A DNA stretch of 49,386 bases from Flavobacteriales bacterium (GTDB lineage: Bacteria; Bacteroidota; Bacteroidia; Flavobacteriales_D; Parvicellaceae): NCBI GenBank assembly GCA_018401455.1, contig JAGYKU010000016.1:1-49386 (forward strand). The letters are read 5' to 3'. This document shows, piece after piece, positions 1 through 8,501 of this stretch. The translations under genes and the position numbers were made by a program. The first letter of the stretch is position 1. Each line of letters begins with the position of its first letter. The notes beneath the pieces were generated by a model. It searched no databases, had not been told where the DNA came from, and was given only the letters and a program-made list of their open reading frames with translations.

Positions 1-1053
1 ATGATGGAGCAAGAAAAAGAACACAGTGAAATGATGTTCAAGATTTACGTCTGGGCTGGAATTTTCATTTTATTAATGATTCTTTTGGGAGCTGGAGCAA
101 TTTACAAAAGATACACAGAAAAGAAAAAAGCGCATGCCGAAATGGAAGCGAAAAATCATATTATTGAGCAACAAAAACATGTGCTAGAGGATCAAAAACA
201 TGTCTTGGAAGAGAAGAATACTGAGATTATGGACAGTATTACCTACGCCAAAAGAATTCAAACAGCGATTTTGCCTTCAGATAAATTTTTTCAAGAAAAA
301 CTTCCAGAGGCATTCGTGCTTTACAAACCTAAAGATATTATTGCCGGAGATTTTTATTGGTTGGAAGAGACTGGAAATAAAATATTGTTTGCCGCAGCAG
401 ATTGTACTGGTCATGGAGTGCCTGGCGCAATGGTAAGTGTGGTTTGTAACAATGCGCTCAACAGAAGCGTGCGAGAATTTTCTTTGTTGAATCCTGCCAA
501 AGTTTTGGACAAAACCAGAGAATTGGTCATCGAGCAATTTGAAAAAAGTGAAAGCGAAGTCAAAGACGGAATGGATATTTCTATTTGTGCATTCCAAAAA
601 GGAAATGATATTTCAAAGTTAGAATGGGCTGGTGCTAATAATCCTATTTGGATTGTAAGAAAAATTTCGGAAGGAAATCTAACAGCCACCAATCTCAATG
701 AAAACGAAACACAAGTCATTGAACCCAATAAAACAGAAGGCGAATACAATCTTTTTGAAATAAAAGCAGACAAACAGCCCATCGGAAAATATACCAATCC
801 TTATCCATTCACATGTTGGTCTATTGAATTGAAAAAAGAGGACACTGTATATATTTTCACTGATGGATATGCCGATCAATTTGGTGGAGAAAAAGGCAAA
901 AAATTCTTAGGCGCCAATTTCAAAAAGTTATTCTTAAATATTCAAGAAGCACCCATTCAAAATCACAAAAAAATGATTGACGATGTCTTTGAAGAATATG
1001 TGCAAGGTCACGAACAGATTGATGATGTGTGTGTTATAGGCGTGCGCATTTAG
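1..1053 (+). CDS. SpoIIE/PP2C-type serine phosphatase, C-terminal part (probably cut by window edge)
   Basis: Membrane-anchored protein serine/threonine phosphatase of the SpoIIE (PP2C) family. A membrane helix (about residues 14-35) is followed by a charged coiled coil (36-85) holding a near-duplicated heptad (QKHVLED/QKHVLEE) and ending in the YAKRIQTAILP linker seen in many Bacteroidota phosphatases. The phosphatase domain fills about 95-350, with the metal-binding motifs GDFYW (D117), ADCTGHG (D134), TDGYADQFGG and the final IDD. No sensor domain lies before the helix. Relatives usually have TPR repeats there, and the reading frame begins at base 1, so the true gene very likely starts upstream of the window. 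It probably dephosphorylates an anti-sigma-antagonist-like partner, but that partner is not visible here. Family certain, substrate unknown. Confidence 0.88.
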   Translation: MMEQEKEHSEMMFKIYVWAGIFILLMILLGAGAIYKRYTEKKKAHAEMEAKNHIIEQQKHVLEDQKHVLEEKNTEIMDSITYAKRIQTAILPSDKFFQEKLPEAFVLYKPKDIIAGDFYWLEETGNKILFAAADCTGHGVPGAMVSVVCNNALNRSVREFSLLNPAKVLDKTRELVIEQFEKSESEVKDGMDISICAFQKGNDISKLEWAGANNPIWIVRKISEGNLTATNLNENETQVIEPNKTEGEYNLFEIKADKQPIGKYTNPYPFTCWSIELKKEDTVYIFTDGYADQFGGEKGKKFLGANFKKLFLNIQEAPIQNHKKMIDDVFEEYVQGHEQIDDVCVIGVRI

Positions 1054-1494
1054 TGTTCGCGTTTAGTAGTCGTGGTTTGATGTTCGTGGTTTTGATTTTT
1101 GGGTAACCAACTTTCATTATGCGACTTCTCCACAAGCAAAGACGCTTTGGTCTTTATTTATAAGTAGAAGTGACAGAGAGATTTGAATGTAATATCGAGT
1201 AAATACTTATTTACATCATAAGTTAAAATGACAGTTGAATATTAATTTCCCCTTTGGATTAGTGCTAACCGAAGCGTAAGTAGAGTAATAAAGGGGAGAA
1301 AATTTTTCTCCCGTAAATCTCGCTGATTTATTCTGCGCACATCTGCGTAATCTGCGGGAACTATTTCGTCATATCGTTTTCTTTTCATTGTTACTGAAGA
1401 GATAGACAAAACGTAATAGAGACATCTATTTGTTTAAGCCCCAATTAACCGCAAATAACTAAAAGTCAAAAGCCAACTGCTAAATAGCCAACCC
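1054..1494. other. gene-free spacer with dispersed repeat sequence
   Basis: No credible coding frame. The left part has short GTTCGTGG-like direct repeats (about 1057-1095). About 1115-1175 contains one arm of the GTCAnnTCGACC-type inverted repeat seen again at 14972-15466. 1194-1380 is a copy of a longer repeat also found at 15160-15343. Confidence 0.7.
1194..1380. repeat. dispersed intergenic repeat, copy A
   Basis: Matches 15160-15343 over nearly its whole length. Shared blocks are ATCGAGTAA, CATAAGTTAAAATGACA, a hairpin with CCCCTTT and AAAGGGG arms, TTTTTCTCCCG, AAATCTCGCTGATTT and ATCTGCGTAATCTGCGGGAA, then ATATCGTT. This copy has an extra insert inside the hairpin loop. It has no coding frame and lies in a spacer, as the second copy does. 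Confidence 0.75.
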
Positions 1495-2118
1495 CTAATA
1501 ATCCACCGAAAAAGCCTTTGTTTGTGAACTAGAAACCAACTTTCCTTTGGTGTCAAAAACTAAATTAGATAAATAAAATCTTACTTCTGGGATCATTCCG
1601 CTGGGTCTTTGCACCCAAATAGAACTGTAAATCATATCATCTTCGATGTAAGTTTTGGGTGGAAAAAACTCATAACTCAAAGTATCAAATTTATCTGGAA
1701 CAGTTGTCAAATTGTTTTTATTGATATTTACGACTTCCAAATGGTATTTTTCTATTGTTTCAGATGGTTTATTTTTAAAACCATTATCTATGAGAATTTT
1801 TTGAATATTTTCGTCAGTTAGCGCAATACTATCTCCTTTGTAATAATATGCGTTGTCTCCACAGCCTCTATCGTGCGCAAATAAGCCAACAACAAAAAAA
1901 TCTTTAAAGGATTTCATTTCCTCAATACAAACATCATTTCCTGAAATACCAGGGTATAATTGGGAATATTTCTCAAAAAGTGCCTCTTTAGAATTTAATT
2001 TCATGGTTTCTTTTTTTGAATTTTCATTAGAATTACCTTTTTCTCCATTGTTGCAACTATTAGAACAAAGTAATAAAACTAATAAACTCGATAAAATAAA
2101 TGTGCTTGTTTTGGTCAT
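1495..2118 (-). CDS. predicted lipoprotein of unknown function
   Basis: Unrecognised protein of about 207 residues. The first 20 residues form a lipoprotein-like signal (hydrophobic SSLLVLLLC then SNSC), followed by a low-complexity Asn/Ser/Glu/Lys linker typical of exported Bacteroidota lipoproteins. The mature part has several cysteines and aromatic residues but no motif I can name. I start at the ATG at 2118 because it gives a clean signal sequence. An upstream ATG at 2232 would add 38 residues that spoil it. It stands alone, facing the neighbouring small gene. Anchoring to the outer membrane is inferred. Confidence 0.65.
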   Translation of the reverse strand: MTKTSTFILSSLLVLLLCSNSCNNGEKGNSNENSKKETMKLNSKEALFEKYSQLYPGISGNDVCIEEMKSFKDFFVVGLFAHDRGCGDNAYYYKGDSIALTDENIQKILIDNGFKNKPSETIEKYHLEVVNINKNNLTTVPDKFDTLSYEFFPPKTYIEDDMIYSSIWVQRPSGMIPEVRFYLSNLVFDTKGKLVSSSQTKAFSVDY

Positions 2119-2415
2119 GACTTTAAAATTGAATCTTTGAATAAATTCAAAAGTAAGCACAATTTTATTAACATCATAGTAATGGTTTGGTTTGCAAACA
2201 TTATTTTTGAGAAACAAATACAACAATTGCAATTCATTTTGAACTTACTTCTATAATGTAAGAAAAAATAACCACAAAGAGTTCGCAAAGATTTGATATA
2301 AAACCATAAAATGAAAAAAACGTTGATTAATTGCTTTTAAACCAAATTTCTTATCAATTAGATAAAACAATAGTATGCTGTAGTTGTTATAGAATAAATT
2401 GTAAATTTTAAAATT
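2119..2415. other. intergenic region, nothing recognised
   Basis: AT-rich spacer between divergent genes. It contains a short ACCACAAAGAGTTCGCAAAG stretch (about 2270-2290) of the kind often scattered through Bacteroidota spacers. No RNA gene or clear promoter box was recognised. Confidence 0.4.
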
Positions 2416-2592
2416 ATGTTTGGATTATTCAAAAAGAAAAATGAGTCAGAAGTATTGAACGAGAAGTATCAAAAACTTTTGAAAGAGGCTTTTGATTTGT
2501 CTAAAGTAAATAGAACCGCTAGTGACCAAAAATACGGTGAAGCGGATAAAGTGCTCAAAGAGATAGAAAAATTAGAAGGAAAAAAAGATTGA
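2416..2592 (+). CDS. Lacal_2735/DUF6435-like small protein
   Basis: A 58-residue protein beginning MFGLFKKK and rich in Lys and Glu. It resembles the small Lacal_2735 (DUF6435) family of Flavobacteriales: a conserved hydrophobic-basic start, then a helical segment with LNEKYQKLLKEA, SKVNRTASDQKY and a C-terminal IEKLEGKK. No catalytic motif and no signal sequence, so it is probably a small cytoplasmic helical protein of unknown role. It stops 3 bases before the convergent gene at 2596. The family call is from memory of its consensus. Confidence 0.7.
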   Translation: MFGLFKKKNESEVLNEKYQKLLKEAFDLSKVNRTASDQKYGEADKVLKEIEKLEGKKD

Positions 2593-2595
2593 TTT

Positions 2596-2973
2596 TTATT
2601 TTTCGCCTTTTTCAGTCTTGATATTTAGATTGTAATGTTGCTGATTACTTATAAATTCAGGTTTAAAAACAAAAGTTTCGTATCCTTTTTTCTTAAAAAC
2701 TATTTCTTTGTCTGAGGTATCTAATTCTATTTTGAACAAACCTAATTTATCCGTTTCTGCCCACTTGCCGCTGGTTGATTCAATGTAAACTTCGTTAATA
2801 ATATATTTACCATCAGAAATTTTTCCTTCTACGAAGTATTTGCCGTCTTTTATTTCAGAATTGATGGTGTCAGAAATGATTTCTAGTTGAAGTATTTTTT
2901 GTCCAAAATTCAAATTCTGAAAACTGATAAAAATTAATAATATTAAAATTGATTTTAGGTGTAGTTGGTTCAT
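2596..2973 (-). CDS. secreted carboxypeptidase-regulatory-like domain protein
   Basis: Small exported protein (125 residues) with an N-terminal signal peptide (about 1-24, ending NFGQ). The rest looks like a single beta-sandwich of the carboxypeptidase regulatory-like type: VEGKISDGKY, then VYIESTSGKWAETDKLGLFKI, then IVFKKKGYETFVF, the usual pattern of a trait or adhesion accessory domain in Bacteroidota. Its ATG overlaps the stop of the previous gene (ATGA), suggesting translational coupling, although a terminator-like hairpin sits just upstream. Last gene of the operon that starts near 6201. Function unknown. Confidence 0.6.
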   Translation of the reverse strand: MNQLHLKSILILLIFISFQNLNFGQKILQLEIISDTINSEIKDGKYFVEGKISDGKYIINEVYIESTSGKWAETDKLGLFKIELDTSDKEIVFKKKGYETFVFKPEFISNQQHYNLNIKTEKGEK

Positions 2974-3398
2974 CTTATTGGGTTTAATTTATAAAATAAA
3001 AAAGCAGGAATTTTATTCCTGTCTTTTTTTCTAAAAACGTAATGGTTGAGAATCAAAAAACTTCCAGTAATAGAGTAGGTATCTTCCAATACCCAACCAT
3101 TGTCTTTCATCTCATTGATGTATGTTACGACTTGATTATAACCTAAAAATCCTTTGTTTAAAATCTCATGGTCTTTGTTTTCTCCAGTGAAAAGTACAAT
3201 TCTAGAAAGTCCTTCGTTGTCTCTTCCTTCTAATGTTCTGAATTCGTCTTCCATATTTAGTCTAACTTCCAAAATGGCATAGTCGTTTTTGGCAGCGTTT
3301 TTTGAAATGGTTTCTATTTTATTTTGCCCAAAAATCAAACTAAAATTTGCTAAAAAAGTAATAAGTAAAGTGCTAAGTGTAAGTTTAATTGTCCTCAT
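2970..3398 (-). CDS. hypothetical exported protein
   Basis: Unrecognised protein of 142 residues with a clear signal peptide (about 1-25, ending FGQN). The mature part carries AILEVRLNMEDEF, an RIVLFTGENKDHEIL stretch and a C-terminal YSITGSFLILNHYVFRKK. It may be a small mixed alpha/beta domain. Its start overlaps the end of the nuclease gene by 14 bases, so the two are co-transcribed. The last 15 or so codons coincide with a hairpin plus T-rich tract. Confidence 0.55.
   Translation of the reverse strand: MRTIKLTLSTLLITFLANFSLIFGQNKIETISKNAAKNDYAILEVRLNMEDEFRTLEGRDNEGLSRIVLFTGENKDHEILNKGFLGYNQVVTYINEMKDNGWVLEDTYSITGSFLILNHYVFRKKDRNKIPAFLFYKLNPIR
2990..3023 (-). terminator. terminator-like hairpin inside the end of a coding region
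   Basis: On the minus strand a perfect CAGGAAT/ATTCCTG stem (3005-3021) with a three-base loop is followed by CTTTTTTATTTT. It has the form of an intrinsic terminator but lies before the stop codon of the gene at 2970-3398 and before the next start, so it may attenuate the last gene. Confidence 0.5.
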
Positions 3399-4650
3399 CT
3401 TCTGTTTCTTCTATGATTTCTATTTGGTCTTCATTAGTAACATTCATTGTGGCGATTCCATCTTTTAGTTGAGGGATTCCTGTAATGCATACTTTTTTAT
3501 TGTATAATTCATCTTCGATTTTATAACTAAAATTAGATCTTGAGTCTTTCCAAATGGTTACTGAAAAAATTTGATTTGGAAATTTCTTGTCTAAATTTAA
3601 AAATGTGGCTCCAGATTTTTCGCTGTATTTGGTAGAAACAACTGTTCCACAAACACAACTTTTACTACCTGTATTGTATTTTGCTTGAACTGTATTGATT
3701 TTTCCTTTAGGTAGCGTTGTGGGATTGATAGGTTCTACTTCGCCTTCTGCACTACCAGTCTTAAATGGTTCGGCATTGGTATTGGATTCTATCATTTGTT
3801 CAATATCTTCAGGTAAATTGGGCAGGAAGTCTAATCCTGTAATTTCCTCTATTTTATCAATACTTGTGGCATAGTTCATCACAGGATATGCACATTTTCC
3901 ATTGGGCATCAAAAAAGCAATTCCTAAGGGTGGATCGGCTCTTAAATCTACTGCAATTTTGTAATAAAATTCTGGAATTGAAACATCATTTTTCCTCCCT
4001 TCATTCATCATAATAGAAAGACTATCATGAAGCACAGGACCAGTAATCACATAAAGTTCTCTTACGTTTTCTATTACATAATCTCTCAATACACTTTCTA
4101 ATTCAGCCCATCGTTCTCTATTGAGTTCTGGTTTTTGAGGTGACATATTGGAGTAATAATAAGTTTCACTCAACGCTTGTTTTGACCATTTAAAATCTGC
4201 AGATGGAGCCAAATGACCTCTATCATATCCGCTATACCAATAGTCTTCTTTTACAGAAGTTCCAGTTGAGACAAAAGGATCTTTTCTAAAGTCATTGCTC
4301 CTTGAAACGTTTCCAGAAATGATATCTGGTAAAATAAGATGAGACACCCAATTGGCTTGTTCGTGTTTTTCAAAATATCCCAAAAACATGGCATTGTGTT
4401 TTACCACTTCCAAACTATCTTTGGAAATAGGAATGCCAAAATAGTCAAGTTTTTCATTGATATATAAAAATTGAAGTGATTCGATTTCTAACTTGATGTC
4501 TTCTTCCTGTTTGATAAGAGCGTCAAGTTCATTGCGCTTGTTTTCAATTTTTTCTTGAATATTTTGTCCTAAAGACTCAACACTCAAAAAGACCAGGGCA
4601 AAGTATAAAATGTATTTTTTCAATTGGATATCGAATTTAGTTGCTTTCAT
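3385..4650 (-). CDS. exported DNA/RNA non-specific endonuclease (NUC1 type) with C-terminal OB-like domain
   Basis: Sugar-non-specific endonuclease of the beta-beta-alpha metal (NucA/NUC1) family. A signal peptide (about 1-29) is followed by a coiled-coil segment (32-65) and the nuclease domain (about 75-270), with the catalytic DRGH motif (H146), SNMSPQ (N168) and the metal-ligand asparagine in LNRERW (N177). After a linker, residues 325-415 form an OB-like module starting CVCGTVVSTKY and containing FLNLDKKFPNQIFSVTIW, probably for nucleic acid binding. Likely secreted or periplasmic, used for nucleic acid scavenging. It starts 5 bases after the ABC ATPase gene. Family assignment is firm; the OB call is inferred from pattern. 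Confidence 0.85.
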   Translation of the reverse strand: MKATKFDIQLKKYILYFALVFLSVESLGQNIQEKIENKRNELDALIKQEEDIKLEIESLQFLYINEKLDYFGIPISKDSLEVVKHNAMFLGYFEKHEQANWVSHLILPDIISGNVSRSNDFRKDPFVSTGTSVKEDYWYSGYDRGHLAPSADFKWSKQALSETYYYSNMSPQKPELNRERWAELESVLRDYVIENVRELYVITGPVLHDSLSIMMNEGRKNDVSIPEFYYKIAVDLRADPPLGIAFLMPNGKCAYPVMNYATSIDKIEEITGLDFLPNLPEDIEQMIESNTNAEPFKTGSAEGEVEPINPTTLPKGKINTVQAKYNTGSKSCVCGTVVSTKYSEKSGATFLNLDKKFPNQIFSVTIWKDSRSNFSYKIEDELYNKKVCITGIPQLKDGIATMNVTNEDQIEIIEETEDEDN

Positions 4651-4655
4651 ATTAT

Positions 4656-5309
4656 TTATACCAAAACTACGCCATCTTTCATTACGATTTTTCTGTCTGC
4701 CATTTCTGCGATGTCTTCATTGTGGGTAACAATCACAAAAGTTTGGTTGGTTTCTGCCCTTAAGTCGAAAAACAATTGGTGCAATCCTTTTGCATTTTCG
4801 GAATCTAAATTTCCACTAGGTTCGTCTGCTAGAATTAATTTAGGATTGTTTATTAATGCTCTTGCTACGCTCACTCTTTGTTGTTCTCCTCCAGATAATT
4901 CTGAAGGTTTGTGGTGCATTCTATCTTTCAATCCCAATTTTTCTAGAAGTTCTTTGGCTCTAGTTTCCACTTCTTTTTTATTTCTTTTCCCAATAAAACC
5001 TGGTAGGCAAACGTTTTCGAGTGCATCGAATTCAGGTAGTAAGTGATGAAATTGAAACACAAAACCAATATTTTTATTTCTAAAGTTTGCCAATTCATTT
5101 TTGGATAAATTGGTAATTGCACTACCTTCAAATAAAATAGTTCCTGAATCTGCTTGATCTAGTGTGCCAAGAATTTGAAGTAAAGTAGTTTTCCCAGCAC
5201 CTGAAGCACCTACAATTGAGACAATTTCTCCTTGCTTGATTTCAAAGTTTACACCTTTCAATACTTCAAGGTCGCCATATTTTTTCTTTATTTCTTTTAC
5301 TTGTATCAC
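4656..5309 (-). CDS. LolD-like ABC transporter ATP-binding protein
   Basis: ATPase of the LolD/MacB-type ABC family (217 residues, the usual size), probably powering lipoprotein release or a related export step at the inner membrane. Motifs in order: Walker [10 protein letters not shown] (34-42), Q-loop [18 protein letters not shown], signature [15 protein letters not shown], Walker [13 protein letters not shown], and the H-loop [13 protein letters not shown]. Bacteroidota often encode this ATPase away from its permease, as here: no permease gene is nearby. It sits between the hydrolase (10-base gap) and the nuclease (5-base gap). LolD is the best guess; other MacB-like substrates are possible. 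Confidence 0.82.
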   Translation of the reverse strand: MIQVKEIKKKYGDLEVLKGVNFEIKQGEIVSIVGASGAGKTTLLQILGTLDQADSGTILFEGSAITNLSKNELANFRNKNIGFVFQFHHLLPEFDALENVCLPGFIGKRNKKEVETRAKELLEKLGLKDRMHHKPSELSGGEQQRVSVARALINNPKLILADEPSGNLDSENAKGLHQLFFDLRAETNQTFVIVTHNEDIAEMADRKIVMKDGVVLV

Positions 5310-5319
5310 TTCGCCAAAG

Positions 5320-6201
5320 TTAATTGAATTTTTCTAAGAAATCTAAAACAAATTTAAAATGGTCATTCGGAGCATCTTTATGAGTGAGTAAATTGATATG
5401 ATCATAATCGTTTAAATGTCCAGTTTCTTTACCAATAACTTTGAAAGTTATGTTTTTGGAATTCATTTCATCTACCAAAATTTTAACATCTTTGGGGTGA
5501 CCCAATATTTTGTCTCCTTTGCCAGTAATAAATAATGAAGGTGGCAGTTCAAAATTGAAATTTTCATGATAATTAAAACCATCTTCTGGGTCAATCCATT
5601 GTTTTTCTCTAACCCAAATGTCCGCTTGTTGGTAATAATCTGCAGGTTCGTCTGTCGTTCCCATTTTCATTTTGGATGCGGGTAAGTAGCCATGTTTTTT
5701 TACCAAATATCCACCATACCAAGTCCATCCTAAGTTGATTTGGATTAATTTTTTTAAACTTTTTCTTGCAATTCTTCTTTTGGAAGCAAAATTTACAATC
5801 GAAATAATATCCTCATTTTTGAATCTAGCCATATATGCCATGAGAATCACGCCTCCCCAACTATGTCCTCCAAGACTAATTTTTTCCTTTCCAGAAATGG
5901 ATTTTACTTTCTCAATATACTTAGGCATATCTCTTGTGATGATTTCGTATTGAGAATGCTGAAAACCTTTAGAAACTTTTGGTTCGCTTTCACCTTTTCC
6001 GAGCAAATCACAAACAAAAACATCATATCCATAATCCACTAAAAAAGGCGCGAAACCTTTGCCTTTGAGCGTGTAGAAAATTTTTCCATCTTCAAAATAT
6101 CCATGAAGTAGGAAGATGACTTTATTATTTCCTTCTTTAGTAAAACGATGAAGCGCACTAGTTCCTTGAGGAAAATCGATATCAAATTTGGTGTAAATCA
6201 T
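5320..6201 (-). CDS. alpha/beta hydrolase
   Basis: Alpha/beta-fold hydrolase (293 residues) of lipase or serine-aminopeptidase S33 type, probably cytoplasmic. Visible features are the oxyanion-hole HG (LLHGYFEDG, 33-34), DLLGKGES, the nucleophile elbow GGHSWGG (S114), a likely catalytic Asp in [11 protein letters not shown], and a late His (GHLNDYDH). I start at the ATG at 6201. A longer frame opens at 6267, but it would overlap the small gene ending at 6264, and a TACTTTTG promoter box lies between the two starts. Substrate unknown. First gene of the operon with the LolD-like ATPase. Confidence 0.78.
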   Translation of the reverse strand: MIYTKFDIDFPQGTSALHRFTKEGNNKVIFLLHGYFEDGKIFYTLKGKGFAPFLVDYGYDVFVCDLLGKGESEPKVSKGFQHSQYEIITRDMPKYIEKVKSISGKEKISLGGHSWGGVILMAYMARFKNEDIISIVNFASKRRIARKSLKKLIQINLGWTWYGGYLVKKHGYLPASKMKMGTTDEPADYYQQADIWVREKQWIDPEDGFNYHENFNFELPPSLFITGKGDKILGHPKDVKILVDEMNSKNITFKVIGKETGHLNDYDHINLLTHKDAPNDHFKFVLDFLEKFN

Positions 6202-6210
6202 AAATCGATG

Positions 6211-6218
6211 CAAAAGTA
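6211..6218 (-). promoter_or_regulatory. -7 promoter box TACTTTTG
   Basis: Fits the Bacteroidota -7 consensus TAnnTTTG, 9 bases before the ATG at 6201, so the transcript would be nearly leaderless. No convincing -33 TTG at the expected spacing. Confidence 0.45.
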
Positions 6219-6263
6219 ATCCGAAAATGTTCAACTTTTGTGTTAAGAGAACTTTAAAGTTAT

Positions 6264-6392
6264 TCAATTTTTCACTTTACAGTTTTTTTGACTGCATCCA
6301 GCATGAGGCGATTTCTTTTTGCCAAATAATTGTTTGACAAGAAAGAATGTTGCAAATGCAACTAACGAATATGTGAGAATTTCTTGTGTCAT
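6264..6392 (-). CDS. FeoB-associated Cys-rich membrane protein
   Basis: A 42-residue protein that begins 3 bases after the feoB stop codon. It has one membrane helix (about ILTYSLVAFATFFLVKQLF, 5-23), a basic stretch (GKKKS) and a short tail with two cysteines (HAGCSQKNCKVKN). This is the layout of the FeoB_associated family (PF12669), which follows feoB in many genomes, though this tail has only two Cys where relatives often have more. The role is not settled; it may help assemble FeoB or pass on ferrous iron. Identified by position and architecture. Confidence 0.8.
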   Translation of the reverse strand: MTQEILTYSLVAFATFFLVKQLFGKKKSPHAGCSQKNCKVKN

Positions 6393-6395
6393 TTT

Positions 6396-8498
6396 TTAAC
6401 TTAAAATTTGATAAGCGATTAAGGAAACTAGGTAGGCAAATCCTGTCATTCCAAATAACTGAACCATGGGCCATTTCCAGCCTCCTGTTTCTTTTTTCAC
6501 TACTGCTAAGGTACTCATACATTGTAAAGCGAAGGCATAAAAAAGCAATAAAGATACACCCGAAGCAAAAGTAAATAAGGGAGAGCCATCGGCTTTGGTT
6601 TCTTGCTGCATTCTGTTTTTGATGGTTTCTTGCTCATCTTGACCAACACTATATATGGTAGCTAAAGTTCCCACAAATACTTCTCTAGCAGCAAATGAAC
6701 TGATTAGAGCGATCCCTATTTTCCAATCAAAACCTAAAGGTTTTATTACTGGTTCAATGGATTTACTAGCCACACCAATGTATGAATTTTCTAATTTGAA
6801 AGCAGCAATTTTTTTGGAGAGTTCCTCTTCACTTAGATTTTCTGAGATGTTGTTCTCTGTGACAATCTTCTCAGCATTTTCAAAATTATCAGAAAAGCCG
6901 TGAGAAGCCAAAAACCATAACACGATGGCAATTGAAACGATTATTTTTCCAGCCCCTAAAACAAAACTTTTAGTTTTATCATAAACAGTAAAAAAAGTGT
7001 TTTTTAGCATCGGAAGCTTATAATTCGGCATTTCAATCACAAAATCAGAATTGGATTTTATCTTTAAAATTTTATTCAAAACATAAGCAGAACCAATTGC
7101 CATAACAAAACCGAGTAAATACAACAACAACAAAGTAATGGCTTGATAACTCATTCCCAAAAACTTATGACTTGGAATCACCAATGAAATGATGATGAGA
7201 TAAACGGGCAGCCTTGCCGAACAGGTAATAAATGGTGTGACCAAAATAGTGATTAATCTTTCTTTCCAATTTTCAATGTTTCGAGTTGCCATCACAGCAG
7301 GAATGGCACAAGCAGTTCCTGAGATAAGCGGTACAACACTTTTGCCGCTGAGTCCAAATTTTCTCATGATTCTGTCAGCAATAAAAACTACTCGACTCAT
7401 ATAGCCACTTTCTTCGAGAATAGAGATGAACAAAAATAAAAAAGCAATTTGAGGAATGAAAATAACTACGCCACCAATTCCTGGAATTAATCCTTCAGAA
7501 ATTAAATTGGTAAACATACCAGTTGGCATACTTTCTTTAGTCCAATTACTTAGATTTACAAACCCTGTTTCTATCCAGTCCATAGGGTAGGAACTCCAAT
7601 CGTAAATGGCTTGAAACATGAGCAGCAAAATGCCAAAAAATATCAAATAACCCCAAACAGGATGCAACAAAACACTGTCGAGTTTACTTCTTACTTCAAG
7701 GTTTCCCGAAGATTTTACAGTCAAAACATCAGCCATTAATTCATTGATAAATTTGTGCCTTATCAATGTTTCTTTTCGTTGTAAAAATTTGATTTCGTTA
7801 TGAGTAACTTCAGTTTCTGTATTTGGTATTTTGTAAGAAGTTATATTTTCTGTTGCAAATTTCTGTGTAATTTTGAGCCAAGAGGTATAAATGTTTTGGT
7901 CTTTTTCGGCATTTTTTATTTTATCAAAAAGAGAATGGTCAAGAGTTGAAATGTCTGTGGTAGGATTTTCTTCTACAGTTTGATAATCCTGAATCAAAGT
8001 TTTCAAATCGTCTATGCCTTTACCAGATTTGGCACTTACAAAAACTATTTGTGTATTTAATTTTTCTGAAAGTAATTTTTTGTCGAGCTCAATTCCCTTG
8101 CGTTCCATCATGTCTGCCATGTTGATGATAAGACTGATAGGCAAATGAAGGTCTTTGAGTTGCGTGAAAATCAATAAATTTCTTTTTAAATTTTCGACAT
8201 CTGAAACCAATAAAAAAAGATTGGTTTTTTCGATGTTTTCTTTATTCAACAGAAAATCTAAAACCACATTTTCATCAAGAGAATTGGGATTCAGACTGTA
8301 AGTTCCCGGTAAATCTTGAATGGTAACTTTTGTGCCGTCATCTAATTTGAATTTCCCTTCTTTTTTATCAACTGTTACTCCTGGATAGTTCCCTACTTTT
8401 TGGTTCATACCTGTGAGTCTGTTAAAAACAGAAGTTTTACCTGTATTAGGATTACCAATTAATACTACATTGATATGTTTTGATTTTATGGATTCCAA
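6396..8498 (-). CDS. feoB: ferrous iron transport protein B
   Basis: Inner-membrane Fe(II) transporter (700 residues, normal length). The N-terminal GTPase domain shows G1 GNPNTGKTS (15-23), G2 region GNYPGVTVD, G3 DLPG (62-65) and G4 NMAD. After a cytoplasmic helical linker, the membrane part has the two gate repeats (GIGGVVIFIPQIAFLFLF; a second near the C-terminus) and conserved segments such as GTACAIPAVMATR and TPFITCSARLPVY. Its ATG lies 3 bases downstream of the FeoA-containing gene's stop, and the FeoB-associated gene follows, so the three form one feo operon. No truncation or frameshift seen. Confidence 0.97.
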   Translation of the reverse strand: MESIKSKHINVVLIGNPNTGKTSVFNRLTGMNQKVGNYPGVTVDKKEGKFKLDDGTKVTIQDLPGTYSLNPNSLDENVVLDFLLNKENIEKTNLFLLVSDVENLKRNLLIFTQLKDLHLPISLIINMADMMERKGIELDKKLLSEKLNTQIVFVSAKSGKGIDDLKTLIQDYQTVEENPTTDISTLDHSLFDKIKNAEKDQNIYTSWLKITQKFATENITSYKIPNTETEVTHNEIKFLQRKETLIRHKFINELMADVLTVKSSGNLEVRSKLDSVLLHPVWGYLIFFGILLLMFQAIYDWSSYPMDWIETGFVNLSNWTKESMPTGMFTNLISEGLIPGIGGVVIFIPQIAFLFLFISILEESGYMSRVVFIADRIMRKFGLSGKSVVPLISGTACAIPAVMATRNIENWKERLITILVTPFITCSARLPVYLIIISLVIPSHKFLGMSYQAITLLLLYLLGFVMAIGSAYVLNKILKIKSNSDFVIEMPNYKLPMLKNTFFTVYDKTKSFVLGAGKIIVSIAIVLWFLASHGFSDNFENAEKIVTENNISENLSEEELSKKIAAFKLENSYIGVASKSIEPVIKPLGFDWKIGIALISSFAAREVFVGTLATIYSVGQDEQETIKNRMQQETKADGSPLFTFASGVSLLLFYAFALQCMSTLAVVKKETGGWKWPMVQLFGMTGFAYLVSLIAYQILS

Positions 8499-8501
8499 TT
8501 T

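Noticed and set aside
5320-6267. Longer start (6267) for the alpha/beta hydrolase
   Set aside because: It would overlap the FeoB-associated gene and include the TACTTTTG promoter box; the hydrolase fold begins after the ATG at 6201.
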